Shown one piece after another: positions 8,460 through 16,247 of a stretch of 64,000 nucleotides of DNA. This DNA is from an uncultured Serinicoccus sp. (GTDB lineage: Bacteria; Actinomycetota; Actinomycetes; Actinomycetales; Dermatophilaceae). The DNA is taken from assembly GCF_947487915.1 (NCBI RefSeq), contig NZ_CANKYH010000007.1, forward strand, positions 224,488 to 288,487, read 5' to 3'. Within the stretch, counting starts at the first letter, position 1. Each line of letters begins with the position of its first letter. Under the pieces are notes generated by a model. That model was not told the DNA's origin, did not search any database, and worked only from the letters and a program-made list of their open reading frames with translations. Both the position numbers and the translations under genes were made by a program.

Positions 8460-9535
8460 CGTGCTCCCAGCCTTTCGATCACTGCGGTGGTGACGTCCTC
8501 CGTGGAGGCCGTCCCACCGATGTCGGGTGTCATGACGCCGTCGTCCAGTACCTGCTCGATCGCCGACATGAGGTCCTCGGACGCCTCCGTCTCCTCGAGG
8601 TGCGTGAGCATGAGCACCGAGGACCAGAGCTGTCCGACCGGGTTGGCGATCCCCTCACCCGCGATGTCGGGGGCGGAGCCGTGCACCGGCTCGAACATCG
8701 AGGGGAACCGGCGTTCGGGGTTGATGTTCGCCGACGGCGCGACGCCGATCGATCCGGCGACGGCGGCGGCGAGGTCGGTGAGGATGTCGCCGAACAGGTT
8801 GGAGGCGACCACCACGTCGAAGCGGGTCGGATCGAGCGCGAAGAGCGCTGCGAGAGCGTCGATGTGGTATTGCGAGGTGGTGACGTCGGGGTGGGCGGCA
8901 GCGCGATCCGCGAAGACCTCGTCCCAGAAGGGCATCGTGTAGACGATCCCGTTCGACTTGGTTGCCGAGGCCAGCGACCCCCGCCGCCGGGCTGCCAGGT
9001 CGAAGGCGTAGTCCATGACCCGGCTGACCCCCCTCCGGGTGAACACGGACTCCTGCACCGCGATCTCGTGCTCGGTCCCGCCGTACAGCCGCCCCCCGAT
9101 CCGTGAGTACTCGCCCTCCACGTTCTCCCGGACCACGACGAGGTCGAGGCCGGCCACCCGTTCAGGTACCAGGGGGCTGGGGACCCGGGGCAGCAGCCGG
9201 GCGGGTCGGAGGTTGACGTACTGGTCGAACTCCCTGCGGATGGGGATGAGCATCCCCCACAGGGACACGTGGTCCGGGACCCCGGGGGCTCCGACCGCTC
9301 CCAGCAGGATGGCGTCGGTCGGCGCGAGGATGCTCAGGGCGTCCTCCGGCATCATCGAGCCGGTGCGTCTGTAGTACTCGCAGCCCCACTCCTGGTGCTC
9401 CCACCGGAAGTCGAGGCCGTGCTTGGTGCCGAGCGCGTCCAGCACCCGGGTGGCGGCGGGGAGTACCTCGTGGCCGATGCCGTCGCCGGGAAGAGCGGCG
9501 ATCCGGTAGGTCCGGGTGGTGTCCTGGTTCGTCAC
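8456..9535 (-). CDS. tartrate dehydrogenase / D-malate dehydrogenase family (beta-decarboxylating)
   Basis: Oxidises a 2-hydroxy dicarboxylic acid with NAD and usually decarboxylates it; the family acts on tartrate, D-malate and 3-isopropylmalate. I use GTG 9535, which overlaps the stop of the MaoC-like gene by four bases, giving 359 residues, the usual length. The GDGIGHEV motif, the VRENVEGEYS signature typical of tartrate/D-malate enzymes rather than LeuB, KSNG, the metal-binding Asp in LFGDILTDL and the EPVHGSAPDIAG loop are all present. It gives the operon a tartrate theme, shared with the D-tartrate dehydratase gene at 13911-15083. Exact substrate could be any malate- or tartrate-like acid. 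Confidence 0.85.
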   Translation of the reverse strand: MTNQDTTRTYRIAALPGDGIGHEVLPAATRVLDALGTKHGLDFRWEHQEWGCEYYRRTGSMMPEDALSILAPTDAILLGAVGAPGVPDHVSLWGMLIPIRREFDQYVNLRPARLLPRVPSPLVPERVAGLDLVVVRENVEGEYSRIGGRLYGGTEHEIAVQESVFTRRGVSRVMDYAFDLAARRRGSLASATKSNGIVYTMPFWDEVFADRAAAHPDVTTSQYHIDALAALFALDPTRFDVVVASNLFGDILTDLAAAVAGSIGVAPSANINPERRFPSMFEPVHGSAPDIAGEGIANPVGQLWSSVLMLTHLEETEASEDLMSAIEQVLDDGVMTPDIGGTASTEDVTTAVIERLGAR

Positions 9536-9945
9536 GATCTGCCTTCCCAGTGCAGGCGCGCCCGCACGTCGGTCGTCCGATGGCCTGCTTCGTCCTCGAT
9601 CCACAGCTCCAGGCCGACGACCCCGTCCGCCGTCACGTCGGTCACGACGCCTTGGCAGAGCAGGGGCGAGCCGACCAGGTCGATGCCGCGGTACCGGACG
9701 GCGAACTGCTGGATCCAGCTGCCCGGCGGCGCCCAGCCCAGGGCGAGCTCTTCCAGGAGCCCTGCCTTGAGGAAGCCGTGCACGATCACGGAGGGGAAGC
9801 CGCGGTCCCGCGCGTAGGAGTCGTCGAAGTGGATGGGGGACGGGTCCTGGGCGGCTCCGGCATACCGCACCAGCTGCGTGCGGCTGGTGAACCGGACGCG
9901 GGAGGGCAGTGGGCTACCGGGTGCGGGGTGGGTGTCCGCGCTCAT
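9532..9945 (-). CDS. MaoC-like hotdog dehydratase, single domain
   Basis: Single-hotdog protein of 137 residues, likely an enoyl-CoA hydratase 2 type subunit. The start ATG 9945 overlaps the stop of the preceding hotdog gene by four bases. The hydratase-2 style motif lies near residues 25-55: YAGAAQDPSPIHFDDSYAR then FPSVIVHGFLKAG, giving Asp, His and the following VHG turn of the active site. MaoC hydratases work as double hotdogs or dimers, so it may homodimerise or pair with one of the two hotdog proteins encoded upstream. It is one of three consecutive hotdog genes. Confidence 0.82.
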   Translation of the reverse strand: MSADTHPAPGSPLPSRVRFTSRTQLVRYAGAAQDPSPIHFDDSYARDRGFPSVIVHGFLKAGLLEELALGWAPPGSWIQQFAVRYRGIDLVGSPLLCQGVVTDVTADGVVGLELWIEDEAGHRTTDVRARLHWEGRS

Positions 9946-10844
9946 CGGCGAGTCACCCCCGGTGCGGTGGAGGCCGGGAGCGCGAAGCCGAGGACGTGCC
10001 CGCACCTGGAGGTGGCCACGAGGGTTCCCGAGGCGTCCCTCATCTCGTTCTCGCGGACCCGGAAGAGCAGGGTCCCCCGGGAGCCTTCCTTCTCGTAGAC
10101 CTCCGTGTAGCGCGTCGTCACCGTGATCTCGTCGCCGACCTGGAGGGGCCGCACGTACTCCACCTCGTTGAACGCGTTACCCCCACCCGTACGCGGGAAC
10201 GGCAGCTCGAGCAGGAACCCGTCCAGCTGGAGGTCGCGCCGCTCCACGGGGTCGAGGGCGCCGAAGTAGGTGGCCGGGACCCGCCCCGACGGGTCCGCCT
10301 CGCCCTCGAGCGCCCGGGCGAAGTGGTCCAGGTCGTTCGACTGCACCTGGTACTCGAAGGTACCGGCGACCTCACCGACGCGCAGCGCCCGCCGCAGCTG
10401 CTCCAGCGGCAGGGCGGACGCCGGATCCGCGCCACCCGTCCGGACGCGAGCCAGGACCCGCACCGTGGTCCGGCCGTCGGAGCGCCGGGACCGGAGCTCA
10501 CATCCCAGCACCTCGTCGCCGGCCTCGCCACGACTGACCTCGGTCACCTCTCCCTCGAAGACCAGCGCATCACCGACCGGCGCGGGTGCGAGGTAGATGG
10601 CGTCCACGTGGGTGACCCGCGCGTCCGCACCCAGCCAGCGTCGAAGCTGCTCGAGCAGCACCGCCACCTGCAACGGACCGTGCACGACCGCTCCCTCGAG
10701 CCCTCGCTCCCGCGCTGCGTCGTCGTCGTGGTGGATCTCGGAGAAGTCCTCGGCCCCTGCCCCCCAGCGCAGCAGGGACGACGGCGGCAGGACGACGGGT
10801 CCGACCGGCGGTACGCGGTCTCCTGCCACCCGCGGCGCCGTCAC
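9942..10844 (-). CDS. double-hotdog MaoC/FAS1-like dehydratase, domain order apparently swapped
   Basis: 300-residue protein with two hotdog domains. GTG start at 10844 overlaps the preceding stop by four bases. The N-terminal half carries the catalytic MaoC-like motif (GAGAEDFSEIHHDDDAAR then GAVVHGPLQVA near residues 28-60). The C-terminal half looks like the non-catalytic FAS1-like N-terminal dehydratase domain (FEYQVQSNDLDHFARALEG... PATYFGALDPVERRDL, then NEVEYVRPLQVGDEITV). In the familiar two-domain dehydratases that lobe comes first. The order here therefore seems reversed, or the gene is a local fusion. Probable role: hydration or dehydration of an acyl-CoA of the pathway. Confidence 0.75.
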   Translation of the reverse strand: MTAPRVAGDRVPPVGPVVLPPSSLLRWGAGAEDFSEIHHDDDAARERGLEGAVVHGPLQVAVLLEQLRRWLGADARVTHVDAIYLAPAPVGDALVFEGEVTEVSRGEAGDEVLGCELRSRRSDGRTTVRVLARVRTGGADPASALPLEQLRRALRVGEVAGTFEYQVQSNDLDHFARALEGEADPSGRVPATYFGALDPVERRDLQLDGFLLELPFPRTGGGNAFNEVEYVRPLQVGDEITVTTRYTEVYEKEGSRGTLLFRVRENEMRDASGTLVATSRCGHVLGFALPASTAPGVTRR

Positions 10845-11305
10845 CGGGCCACCTCCAGGTCAAGGCTGATGCCGGTGCACCAGCCGACCCGCTCTCCCGT
10901 ACCGGGACGCATCAGCTCGGTCAGGAAAGTGGTCCGGACGAGCCGCGACCCACGGCTGGTCCGGCGTTCTTCGATGCTCGCGACCGAGCTCACGGACACG
11001 AGCTGCTCGCCGTCCTCGACACCGAGCAGCTGCGTCCAGCTGCTCCCGCCGTCGATCTGTCGGTCGAGGGCCTTGGGGCGGGGAAGCCCCGCCTGCAGCG
11101 CGTGCACCAGGGGGTCGGGGCAGACGTCCTGGAGGGTCACACTGCGCCCCTGCGCGGGCCCGAGTACCAGGTCGACGGCGGCCTGCAGCAGCTCGGCCCG
11201 CCGGACATCCACCGGCAGCCGTCGCGGGCGGGTCAGCTCGCCGGCCCGAACGCCGTCGTGCTCGTCCAGAGCCTGCCAGGTCTCCGCATCCTCGACGAGG
11301 CTCAC
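10841..11305 (-). CDS. small hotdog-type protein, MaoC dehydratase N-terminal-domain-like
   Basis: First gene of the long minus-strand operon, 154 residues from a GTG at 11305. It resembles the FAS1-like N-terminal half of MaoC dehydratases: RRAELLQAAVDLVLG, then RQIDGGSSWTQLLGVEDGEQLVSVSSVASIEERRTSRGSRLVRTTFLTEL, the long central hotdog helix followed by strands. No catalytic Asp/His pair is seen, as expected for the structural half. It probably combines with one of the following hotdog proteins. Similarity is moderate and I would not name a substrate. Confidence 0.62.
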   Translation of the reverse strand: MSLVEDAETWQALDEHDGVRAGELTRPRRLPVDVRRAELLQAAVDLVLGPAQGRSVTLQDVCPDPLVHALQAGLPRPKALDRQIDGGSSWTQLLGVEDGEQLVSVSSVASIEERRTSRGSRLVRTTFLTELMRPGTGERVGWCTGISLDLEVAR

Positions 11306-11330
11306 GGGTGACCACCGGCTCCTCGGTCGG

Positions 11331-11345
11331 CGGAAACGATTTCAG
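11331..11345. promoter_or_regulatory. LacI-type operator 1 (CGGAAACGATTTCAG)
   Basis: Pseudo-palindrome centred on CG with the LacI-family look (GGAAA-CG-ATTTC). It lies 26 bases upstream of the first operon start at 11305. The same 15-base pattern CGGAA-N-CG-N-TTTCAG recurs 136 bases upstream (11467-11481). The regulator gene is the next gene upstream. Binding is inferred. Confidence 0.6.
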
Positions 11346-11466
11346 CGCCGACCCACGAAAGACGCCGCGGAGACGGGGAGTACTGCCCCTGCCATGGCGT
11401 CCGCACGGGCTCAGAGGACACCCGGGTCACAGCCGGATGAGAGACCTTCAGCATCGTTGCTTCTTT

Positions 11467-11481
11467 CGGAACCGTTTTCAG
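11467..11481. promoter_or_regulatory. LacI-type operator 2 (CGGAACCGTTTTCAG)
   Basis: Second copy of the CGGAA-N-CG-N-TTTCAG pattern in the same intergenic region, between the LacI-family gene and the operon it precedes. Thirteen of fifteen positions match operator 1. Two sites at this distance would allow looping by a tetramer or two separate promoters (regulator autoregulation is not excluded). Confidence 0.6.
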
Positions 11482-11552
11482 GAAGTGACGCAACTGTAGG
11501 TGATCATCGGACGTGCGCACAAGGGTTCGGGCAGGATCGGGCTGAGCGGGTC

Positions 11553-12572
11553 TCAGTCAGCGTCGAACTGCCGGGAGGTGGACTCCCGCACCATGAGGCG
11601 GGTCGGCAGCACGACGGTGTGGGCCATCCGTCGGCCGTCCTGGAGGCGGTCCAGCATCATGTCGGCCGCGCGTCTCGCCATGTCCGGGACGTGACGCCAC
11701 ACCGAGGTCAGCGACGGCGACCACAGGGCGACCACAGGGTCGTCGTAGTAGGTCGCGACCGCGAGGTCCTCGCCGATCCGCACCCCCCGACGACGCAGCT
11801 GGGCGAGGGCACCGACGACCGCCGCGGTGTTGCCGTTCGCCAGCACGATCGCGGTGGGTGGCTCGGGATCGTCGAGGAGGCGAGCCACCCCCTCGCTGCC
11901 GTGCTCGTGCGACCCCCGCCCGCTGATGAGGAAGTCGGGGCGGATCTCCAGCCCGTGCTCCCGGGCCACGTCCTGCATGCCGAGGATCCGTTCCCGGGTG
12001 GAGTACAGCGCCTCCGACCCGCTGATCATGGCCAGACGCCGATGCCCCTGGTCCACCAGGTGCTCGCTCAGCTGCTGCGCGCCGTACCGGTGGTCGCTCA
12101 GCACGGCGCTGACGTCAATGTCGTCGACCTGCCGGTCGAAGAGCACGACGGGGACCGTCCACGAGCGCAGCTCGGTCGCGAGCAGAGGGTTCCGGTCGTC
12201 GGCGAAGGAGGCGACCAGACCGTCCACGCGCCGTTGCTTGAGCACCATGAGGTTCTCCAGGTCGACCTCGCTCAGGCCGTTGGAGTTGGTGAGGATCACG
12301 TTGTACCCCGCCCGGCGCAACTCGCTCTCGAAGATGTCCATCATCTGGGCGTTGAAGGGGTTCAGCACGTCGTTGACCAGCATGCCGACGGTCTTGGTCT
12401 TGCCACGGCGCAGGCCGGCGGCGAGCAGGTCCGGCTGGTAGTTGACCTCCTCCACCGCCCGTAGCACCCGCTCGCGCAGCTCGGGGCTGACGTTGGGGTA
12501 GCCTCCGAGCACCCTGGTCACGGACGATGGCGACACCCCGGCACGGAGCGCAACGTCCCGGATGTTCGACAT
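11553..12572 (-). CDS. LacI-family transcriptional regulator
   Basis: Ligand-responsive repressor of 339 residues. The N-terminal helix-turn-helix reads IRDVALRAGVSPSSVTRVLGGYPNVSPE, followed by the hinge and a periplasmic-binding-protein-like effector domain beginning KTVGMLVNDVLNPF. Start ATG 12572 follows a GGGGAG site. The gene precedes the catabolic operon in the same direction, with two matching operators in the 247-base gap, so it is the likely local regulator. A weaker half-site lies before the divergent flavoprotein gene at 16248. The inducer is unknown; a tartrate-like acid or the operon's own substrate are the candidates. Confidence 0.92.
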   Translation of the reverse strand: MSNIRDVALRAGVSPSSVTRVLGGYPNVSPELRERVLRAVEEVNYQPDLLAAGLRRGKTKTVGMLVNDVLNPFNAQMMDIFESELRRAGYNVILTNSNGLSEVDLENLMVLKQRRVDGLVASFADDRNPLLATELRSWTVPVVLFDRQVDDIDVSAVLSDHRYGAQQLSEHLVDQGHRRLAMISGSEALYSTRERILGMQDVAREHGLEIRPDFLISGRGSHEHGSEGVARLLDDPEPPTAIVLANGNTAAVVGALAQLRRRGVRIGEDLAVATYYDDPVVALWSPSLTSVWRHVPDMARRAADMMLDRLQDGRRMAHTVVLPTRLMVRESTSRQFDAD

Positions 12573-12603
12573 CTGCTCCCCTTCTGCCGTCGGTGGGCGA
12601 AGA

Positions 12604-13890
12604 CTACAGGCTCATCAACGCGCGGCAGAGCATCAACGTGGGCAGGGCCAGGACCAGGACGAGGAGCGCGTGCCCTGCGTTCGCGCGCGCCACCTCGAAG
12701 CCGTTCAGGCCGAACCTCCCGGACAGGTACACGTTGAGCCCTGAGACCGGACCCACCGAGGCAGAGGCGCCCCAGGCGATCGTCGCCGTCAGCGCGAAGA
12801 GGGTGGGGTCCGGCTGCGTCGGAGCCACCAGGACCGCTGCCATCGCGATGCTGATGATGGGATGGATGCCGATGACGGAGAGCGCCGTCATGCCCAGGAT
12901 GCACCCCCAGGCCACCACCACCGTGAACTCCCCCACCGGTGCCCGCACCCCGAGCTCGCCCACCAGCATGAAGAGCCCCACCGAGAGGACACCGGCCGCG
13001 ACGAACAGCGCCGCCTCGCCCCGCAGTCGCGGCAGCCCGTGGACCACGTGGCGCCCCAGGGCGCCGAGGAGACCGGCCCGCAGCGTCCATGCCCCCAGCA
13101 CCACACTCACGAACAACGCGGAGAGCAGGACGACGGTGGAGACCGGCAGACCAGGGACGAGAGCGTGTCCGACGACGACGCACAGGAGGAGCGAGACCGG
13201 CAGCAGCAACATGCCCGGGGTCACCTCGTACCCCCGGTAGTCGTGGGACCCGTCGGGGAAGCGACGCTGGAGGAGCAGGAGACTGAGCGCCAGCGCGGCG
13301 ACGGCCAGGACACCGCCGCAGAGCACGAGCGCCCGGGTGTCGGCCGCCGGGGCGTACGCGATCGCGGTCGCGGAGGAGGCCCAGAAGGGCGACCAGAAGG
13401 CAGCCACGGAGAAGGAGCGGGAGAGCAGCAGCCCGTCGAGCAGCGGCAGTCTCGTGCGTCCCCGCCCGAGGTGCCCACCGACGATGTCCACGGCGGCGAG
13501 GTTGATGACCGAACCCAGGCCGTGCACCAGACCTGAGGTACGCCACAGCGCGACCCGTCCGGGGCGCCCCTCCTGTCCCTGGCCCCCCGGCTGACGCACG
13601 GTGACCAGCCGGGTGAACGACACCGCGGCGAGCATCCCCACCACGCCCTGGTTGAGCGAGGTCAGCTGACCCGGCGCAGGACGGGCGCCGAGCAGCATCG
13701 CCCAACCCAGGGCCACTGCCCCGACGGCGACGAGGACGAGAGCGACCCAGCGGGTCACGGGGCGCACGATGAACAGTGCGGCCACCAGGACCACGAGTGC
13801 TGCGACCCCGGCCACCACCCCGGCTCCCGGGTAGAGATTCCCCAGGGGGACGGTCAGGATCACCAGGGCCAGGCCGAGGCCGACCACCAC
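12604..13890 (-). CDS. polytopic membrane protein, putative carboxylate transporter
   Basis: 428-residue hydrophobic protein with roughly ten to twelve membrane helices starting at the N-terminus (VVGLGLALVILTVPLG). A conserved-looking loop GIHPIISIAMAAVLVAP and the following TIAWGASASVGPVSGLNVYLSGRFG near the C-terminus recall the re-entrant loops of ion-transporter-superfamily carriers, but I do not recognise the family with certainty. A GTG at 13890 is the first plausible start; an upstream CTG is possible. It sits 20 bases after the D-tartrate dehydratase gene, so a tartrate or dicarboxylate permease is the natural guess. Treat that substrate as inference. Confidence 0.55.
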   Translation of the reverse strand: MVVGLGLALVILTVPLGNLYPGAGVVAGVAALVVLVAALFIVRPVTRWVALVLVAVGAVALGWAMLLGARPAPGQLTSLNQGVVGMLAAVSFTRLVTVRQPGGQGQEGRPGRVALWRTSGLVHGLGSVINLAAVDIVGGHLGRGRTRLPLLDGLLLSRSFSVAAFWSPFWASSATAIAYAPAADTRALVLCGGVLAVAALALSLLLLQRRFPDGSHDYRGYEVTPGMLLLPVSLLLCVVVGHALVPGLPVSTVVLLSALFVSVVLGAWTLRAGLLGALGRHVVHGLPRLRGEAALFVAAGVLSVGLFMLVGELGVRAPVGEFTVVVAWGCILGMTALSVIGIHPIISIAMAAVLVAPTQPDPTLFALTATIAWGASASVGPVSGLNVYLSGRFGLNGFEVARANAGHALLVLVLALPTLMLCRALMSL

Positions 13891-13910
13891 CTCGGCAGGG
13901 GCCGACCTGG

Positions 13911-15083
13911 TCAGTCTTCGAGCCGGGCCAGTACCGGCGCCAGCGAGGCCTTCAGCTCGAGCCCGATGCCCGGTGCGTCCGGCAGCGTGATGTAGCCGTC
14001 GACCACCCGGTCACCATCGGCGAAGCCGCCGAAGGGTTCGAAGATGCCCGGATAGGACTCCGATCCCCGCAGGCCGCAGCCCGCCGCGATCGCGAGGTTG
14101 AACTGATGCCCACCGTGAGGGACGAACGCCTGCGGCGTCCAGCCCAGCTCGCCGAGGGCGGCCAGCGTGTGCTGGTACTCGGTGAAGCCGTAGCTGAGGG
14201 CGGAGTCCATCTGCAGCACGTCCTGCTCGGGACGCAGCCCACCGAACCGGGCCAGGTTGACGGCCTCCTGGCGCGACAGCAGGTTCTCCCCGGTGGCCAG
14301 CACGCCCGGGTATGCCTCGGCCACGCTCTGATGACCGGCGTAGTCCAGGGGATCGACGGGCTCCTCGTACCAGTGCAGCGGCAGGTCACGCAGCGCCTCG
14401 GCGTAGTGCACCGCCGTCACGACGTCGAAACGCCCGTTGGCGTCGACCGCCAGGGTGCACCCCTCTGGCAGCACCTCCAGCACAGCCTCGATCCTGTGCA
14501 GGTCCTCCGTGAGCGGCGCCCCACCGATCTTCATCTTCACGGTGCGGTACCCCTGGTCCAGGTAGCCGAGCATCTCCTGCTGCAGCGCCTCGATCCCTCG
14601 GTCCGGGTAGTAGTAGCCACCGGCCGCGTAGACCCAGACCTTCTCCGCCGGCGCGCCCAGCCCGACCGGTGAGCGCTCGGCGATGAGCCGCTGGACGCTG
14701 AGGCCCGCAAGCTTGGCGGCCAGGTCCCAGGCGGCCATGTCGAGGATCCCGACGGCCACCGCCCGGTCCCCGTGTCCACCGGGCTTCTCGTCTCGCATCG
14801 AGGCGGCCCAGATCCGCGCCGGGTCCAGGTGTCCCGTGGCAGGGTCCACGAGCGTCTCCTGGTCGGCCCCGAGCACCCGGGGAATGATGCGGTGGTCGAG
14901 GATCCCGGGCTGGGCGTAGCGGCCGTTGCTGTTGAAGCCATAGCCCACGACCGGCTTGCCGTCCCGTACCTCGTCGGTCACGATCGCCAGCACGCTCACG
15001 TCCATCGACGAGAAGTTGATGAACGCGTTGGCCATGTCGGCCTTGATGGGCTCGGTGACGTGCCGGATGTCGACGATGCGCAT
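13911..15083 (-). CDS. D(-)-tartrate dehydratase, enolase superfamily
   Basis: Dehydrates D-tartrate to oxaloacetate with Mg2+. The 390 residues match the characterised Bradyrhizobium enzyme closely from memory: MRIVDIRHVTEPI start, VVGYGFNSNGRY, the KPGGHG and VYAAGGYYYP blocks. The catalytic residues line up with a one-residue offset: Lys in KMKIGG (183/185), metal ligands Asp214 (VDANGRF), Glu240 and Glu266 (TGENL), and His323 in VPHGGHQ. The start is ATG 15083, two bases after the DapA-like gene's stop; the frame is open far upstream but shows no family sequence there. With the RraA-type enzyme at 17729, which in this family can decarboxylate oxaloacetate, it suggests a tartrate to pyruvate route. 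Confidence 0.87.
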   Translation of the reverse strand: MRIVDIRHVTEPIKADMANAFINFSSMDVSVLAIVTDEVRDGKPVVGYGFNSNGRYAQPGILDHRIIPRVLGADQETLVDPATGHLDPARIWAASMRDEKPGGHGDRAVAVGILDMAAWDLAAKLAGLSVQRLIAERSPVGLGAPAEKVWVYAAGGYYYPDRGIEALQQEMLGYLDQGYRTVKMKIGGAPLTEDLHRIEAVLEVLPEGCTLAVDANGRFDVVTAVHYAEALRDLPLHWYEEPVDPLDYAGHQSVAEAYPGVLATGENLLSRQEAVNLARFGGLRPEQDVLQMDSALSYGFTEYQHTLAALGELGWTPQAFVPHGGHQFNLAIAAGCGLRGSESYPGIFEPFGGFADGDRVVDGYITLPDAPGIGLELKASLAPVLARLED

Positions 15084-15085
15084 GG

Positions 15086-16021
15086 TCAGGCTCCCACCGG
15101 CTGTCCCAGCGGGACTCCAGCCGAGGCGAGCGCGCTCCGGATCTCCTCGCGGGCGCCGTCCTCGAGCGGCATCAGCGGGGGGCGGACGGTCGCGTCGGCG
15201 ATCAGCCCGCGGTCGACGAGGCCGAGCTTCATCGCCGTGGTGGATTCGATGTGCGACGCCCGGTGGTAGACCGCCTGGGTGATCGGCAGCATCCTGTCGT
15301 GGACAGCCTTGGCGCGGTCGTAGTCGTGCGCCTGCGCAGCGTGGAGCAGCTCCACCATGAGCTCGGGGATGAGGGCCGCGTACCCGACCAGCGCGCCGTC
15401 CGACTCCCACATCGTGTGCAACAGGAACTCGTCCTGGCAGGTCAGGATCTGGATGTCGGGGAACTCCCGGCGGATGACGGGCGTCTCGGTGTCCCACCGG
15501 ATCATGTCCCGGGCGCCGTCCTTGATCGCGAAGACCGCGTCGTGGGCGCACAGCTCCAGCAACAGCTCCAGGGAGAAGGTGGCCTTGGTCGCGGCGGGGA
15601 AGTTGAACGCGATGATCGGCAGGCCCGCCTGCGCGACCGCGTCGTAGCGATCCTGGACCGACCCGGCCTGGTAACCGAAGCGGAGGCTGGAGGGGGCTGG
15701 GAAGACGAGCAACGAGTCCGCACCGGCATCCGCGGCACGCTGGGCTTCCTGGGCCACGACGCGGGTGCCGTCCCCGGTCACGCCCGCGACCAGGTGCAGA
15801 TCGGGCACCTCGTCCCTCACCGTGCGGATGATCTCGACCCGCTCTGCCTCGGTCAGCGAGGTCCCCTCCCCCGCGTGCGCGTTGAGCACGACACCCGTGA
15901 CTCCTGGGATCGTTTTCAGCCAACCGCAGTATGAGACCAGGCTCGCCATGTCGACCTCGCCGGCCTGGTCGAACGGAGTGACGATGGCCGGCGTCACGCC
16001 GCGAAGGTTGGGGACCACCAT
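15086..16021 (-). CDS. DapA/NanA-family class I lyase, atypical active site
   Basis: TIM-barrel aldolase or hydro-lyase of the dihydrodipicolinate synthase superfamily, 311 residues from ATG 16021 behind an AGAGG site. It shows the GVTPAIVTPFDQAGEVD opening and GEGTSLTEAER loop. The Schiff-base Lys is present in FAIKDGARD. The Tyr of the usual YN.P motif is replaced by Phe (IIAFNFPAATK), so proton relay must differ from that of DapA. The family includes many sugar-acid lyases and decarboxylating dehydratases. It is first in the gene string leading to D-tartrate dehydratase, two bases apart, suggesting action on a related hydroxy acid. It is not a housekeeping DapA. Confidence 0.8.
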   Translation of the reverse strand: MVVPNLRGVTPAIVTPFDQAGEVDMASLVSYCGWLKTIPGVTGVVLNAHAGEGTSLTEAERVEIIRTVRDEVPDLHLVAGVTGDGTRVVAQEAQRAADAGADSLLVFPAPSSLRFGYQAGSVQDRYDAVAQAGLPIIAFNFPAATKATFSLELLLELCAHDAVFAIKDGARDMIRWDTETPVIRREFPDIQILTCQDEFLLHTMWESDGALVGYAALIPELMVELLHAAQAHDYDRAKAVHDRMLPITQAVYHRASHIESTTAMKLGLVDRGLIADATVRPPLMPLEDGAREEIRSALASAGVPLGQPVGA

Positions 16022-16217
16022 GATGAAGAACCTCTCGTCGTCTGGCGCCCTCATCCGAGTTCGCCGCGTAGGAACAGCATATTGAAGGGTATGGAGTCGC
16101 ACCAGGGCTCAGCCGACGACGACCTCGCCGGACCCGGATCTCGCCTGTGCGACTGAGCCGCCGATGACGTCGACCGGTCGCTGAGGGGTCTGGCGCAGCT
16201 CCGTGGCAGACGATACT

Positions 16218-16231
16218 CTGAAAACGATACG
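16218..16231. promoter_or_regulatory. candidate LacI-type half operator before the flavoprotein gene
   Basis: CTGAAAACGATACG reads in the reverse direction as a match to the ANCGNTTTCAG half of the two operators at 11331 and 11467. The outer arm is degenerate, so it is weaker. It lies 17 bases upstream of the 16248 start, in the divergent gap between two gene groups with a common theme. Confidence 0.4.
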
Positions 16232-16247
16232 AACACTAGGAGGCAAT

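Noticed and set aside
9909..12464. 851-codon open frame on the plus strand
   Set aside because: It lies opposite several recognised minus-strand genes and has no family sequence; high GC makes such antisense frames common.
15907..15919. Further LacI-like half-site GGATCGTTTTCAG
   Set aside because: It lies inside the DapA-like coding sequence, and only a half-site matches, so chance is likely.
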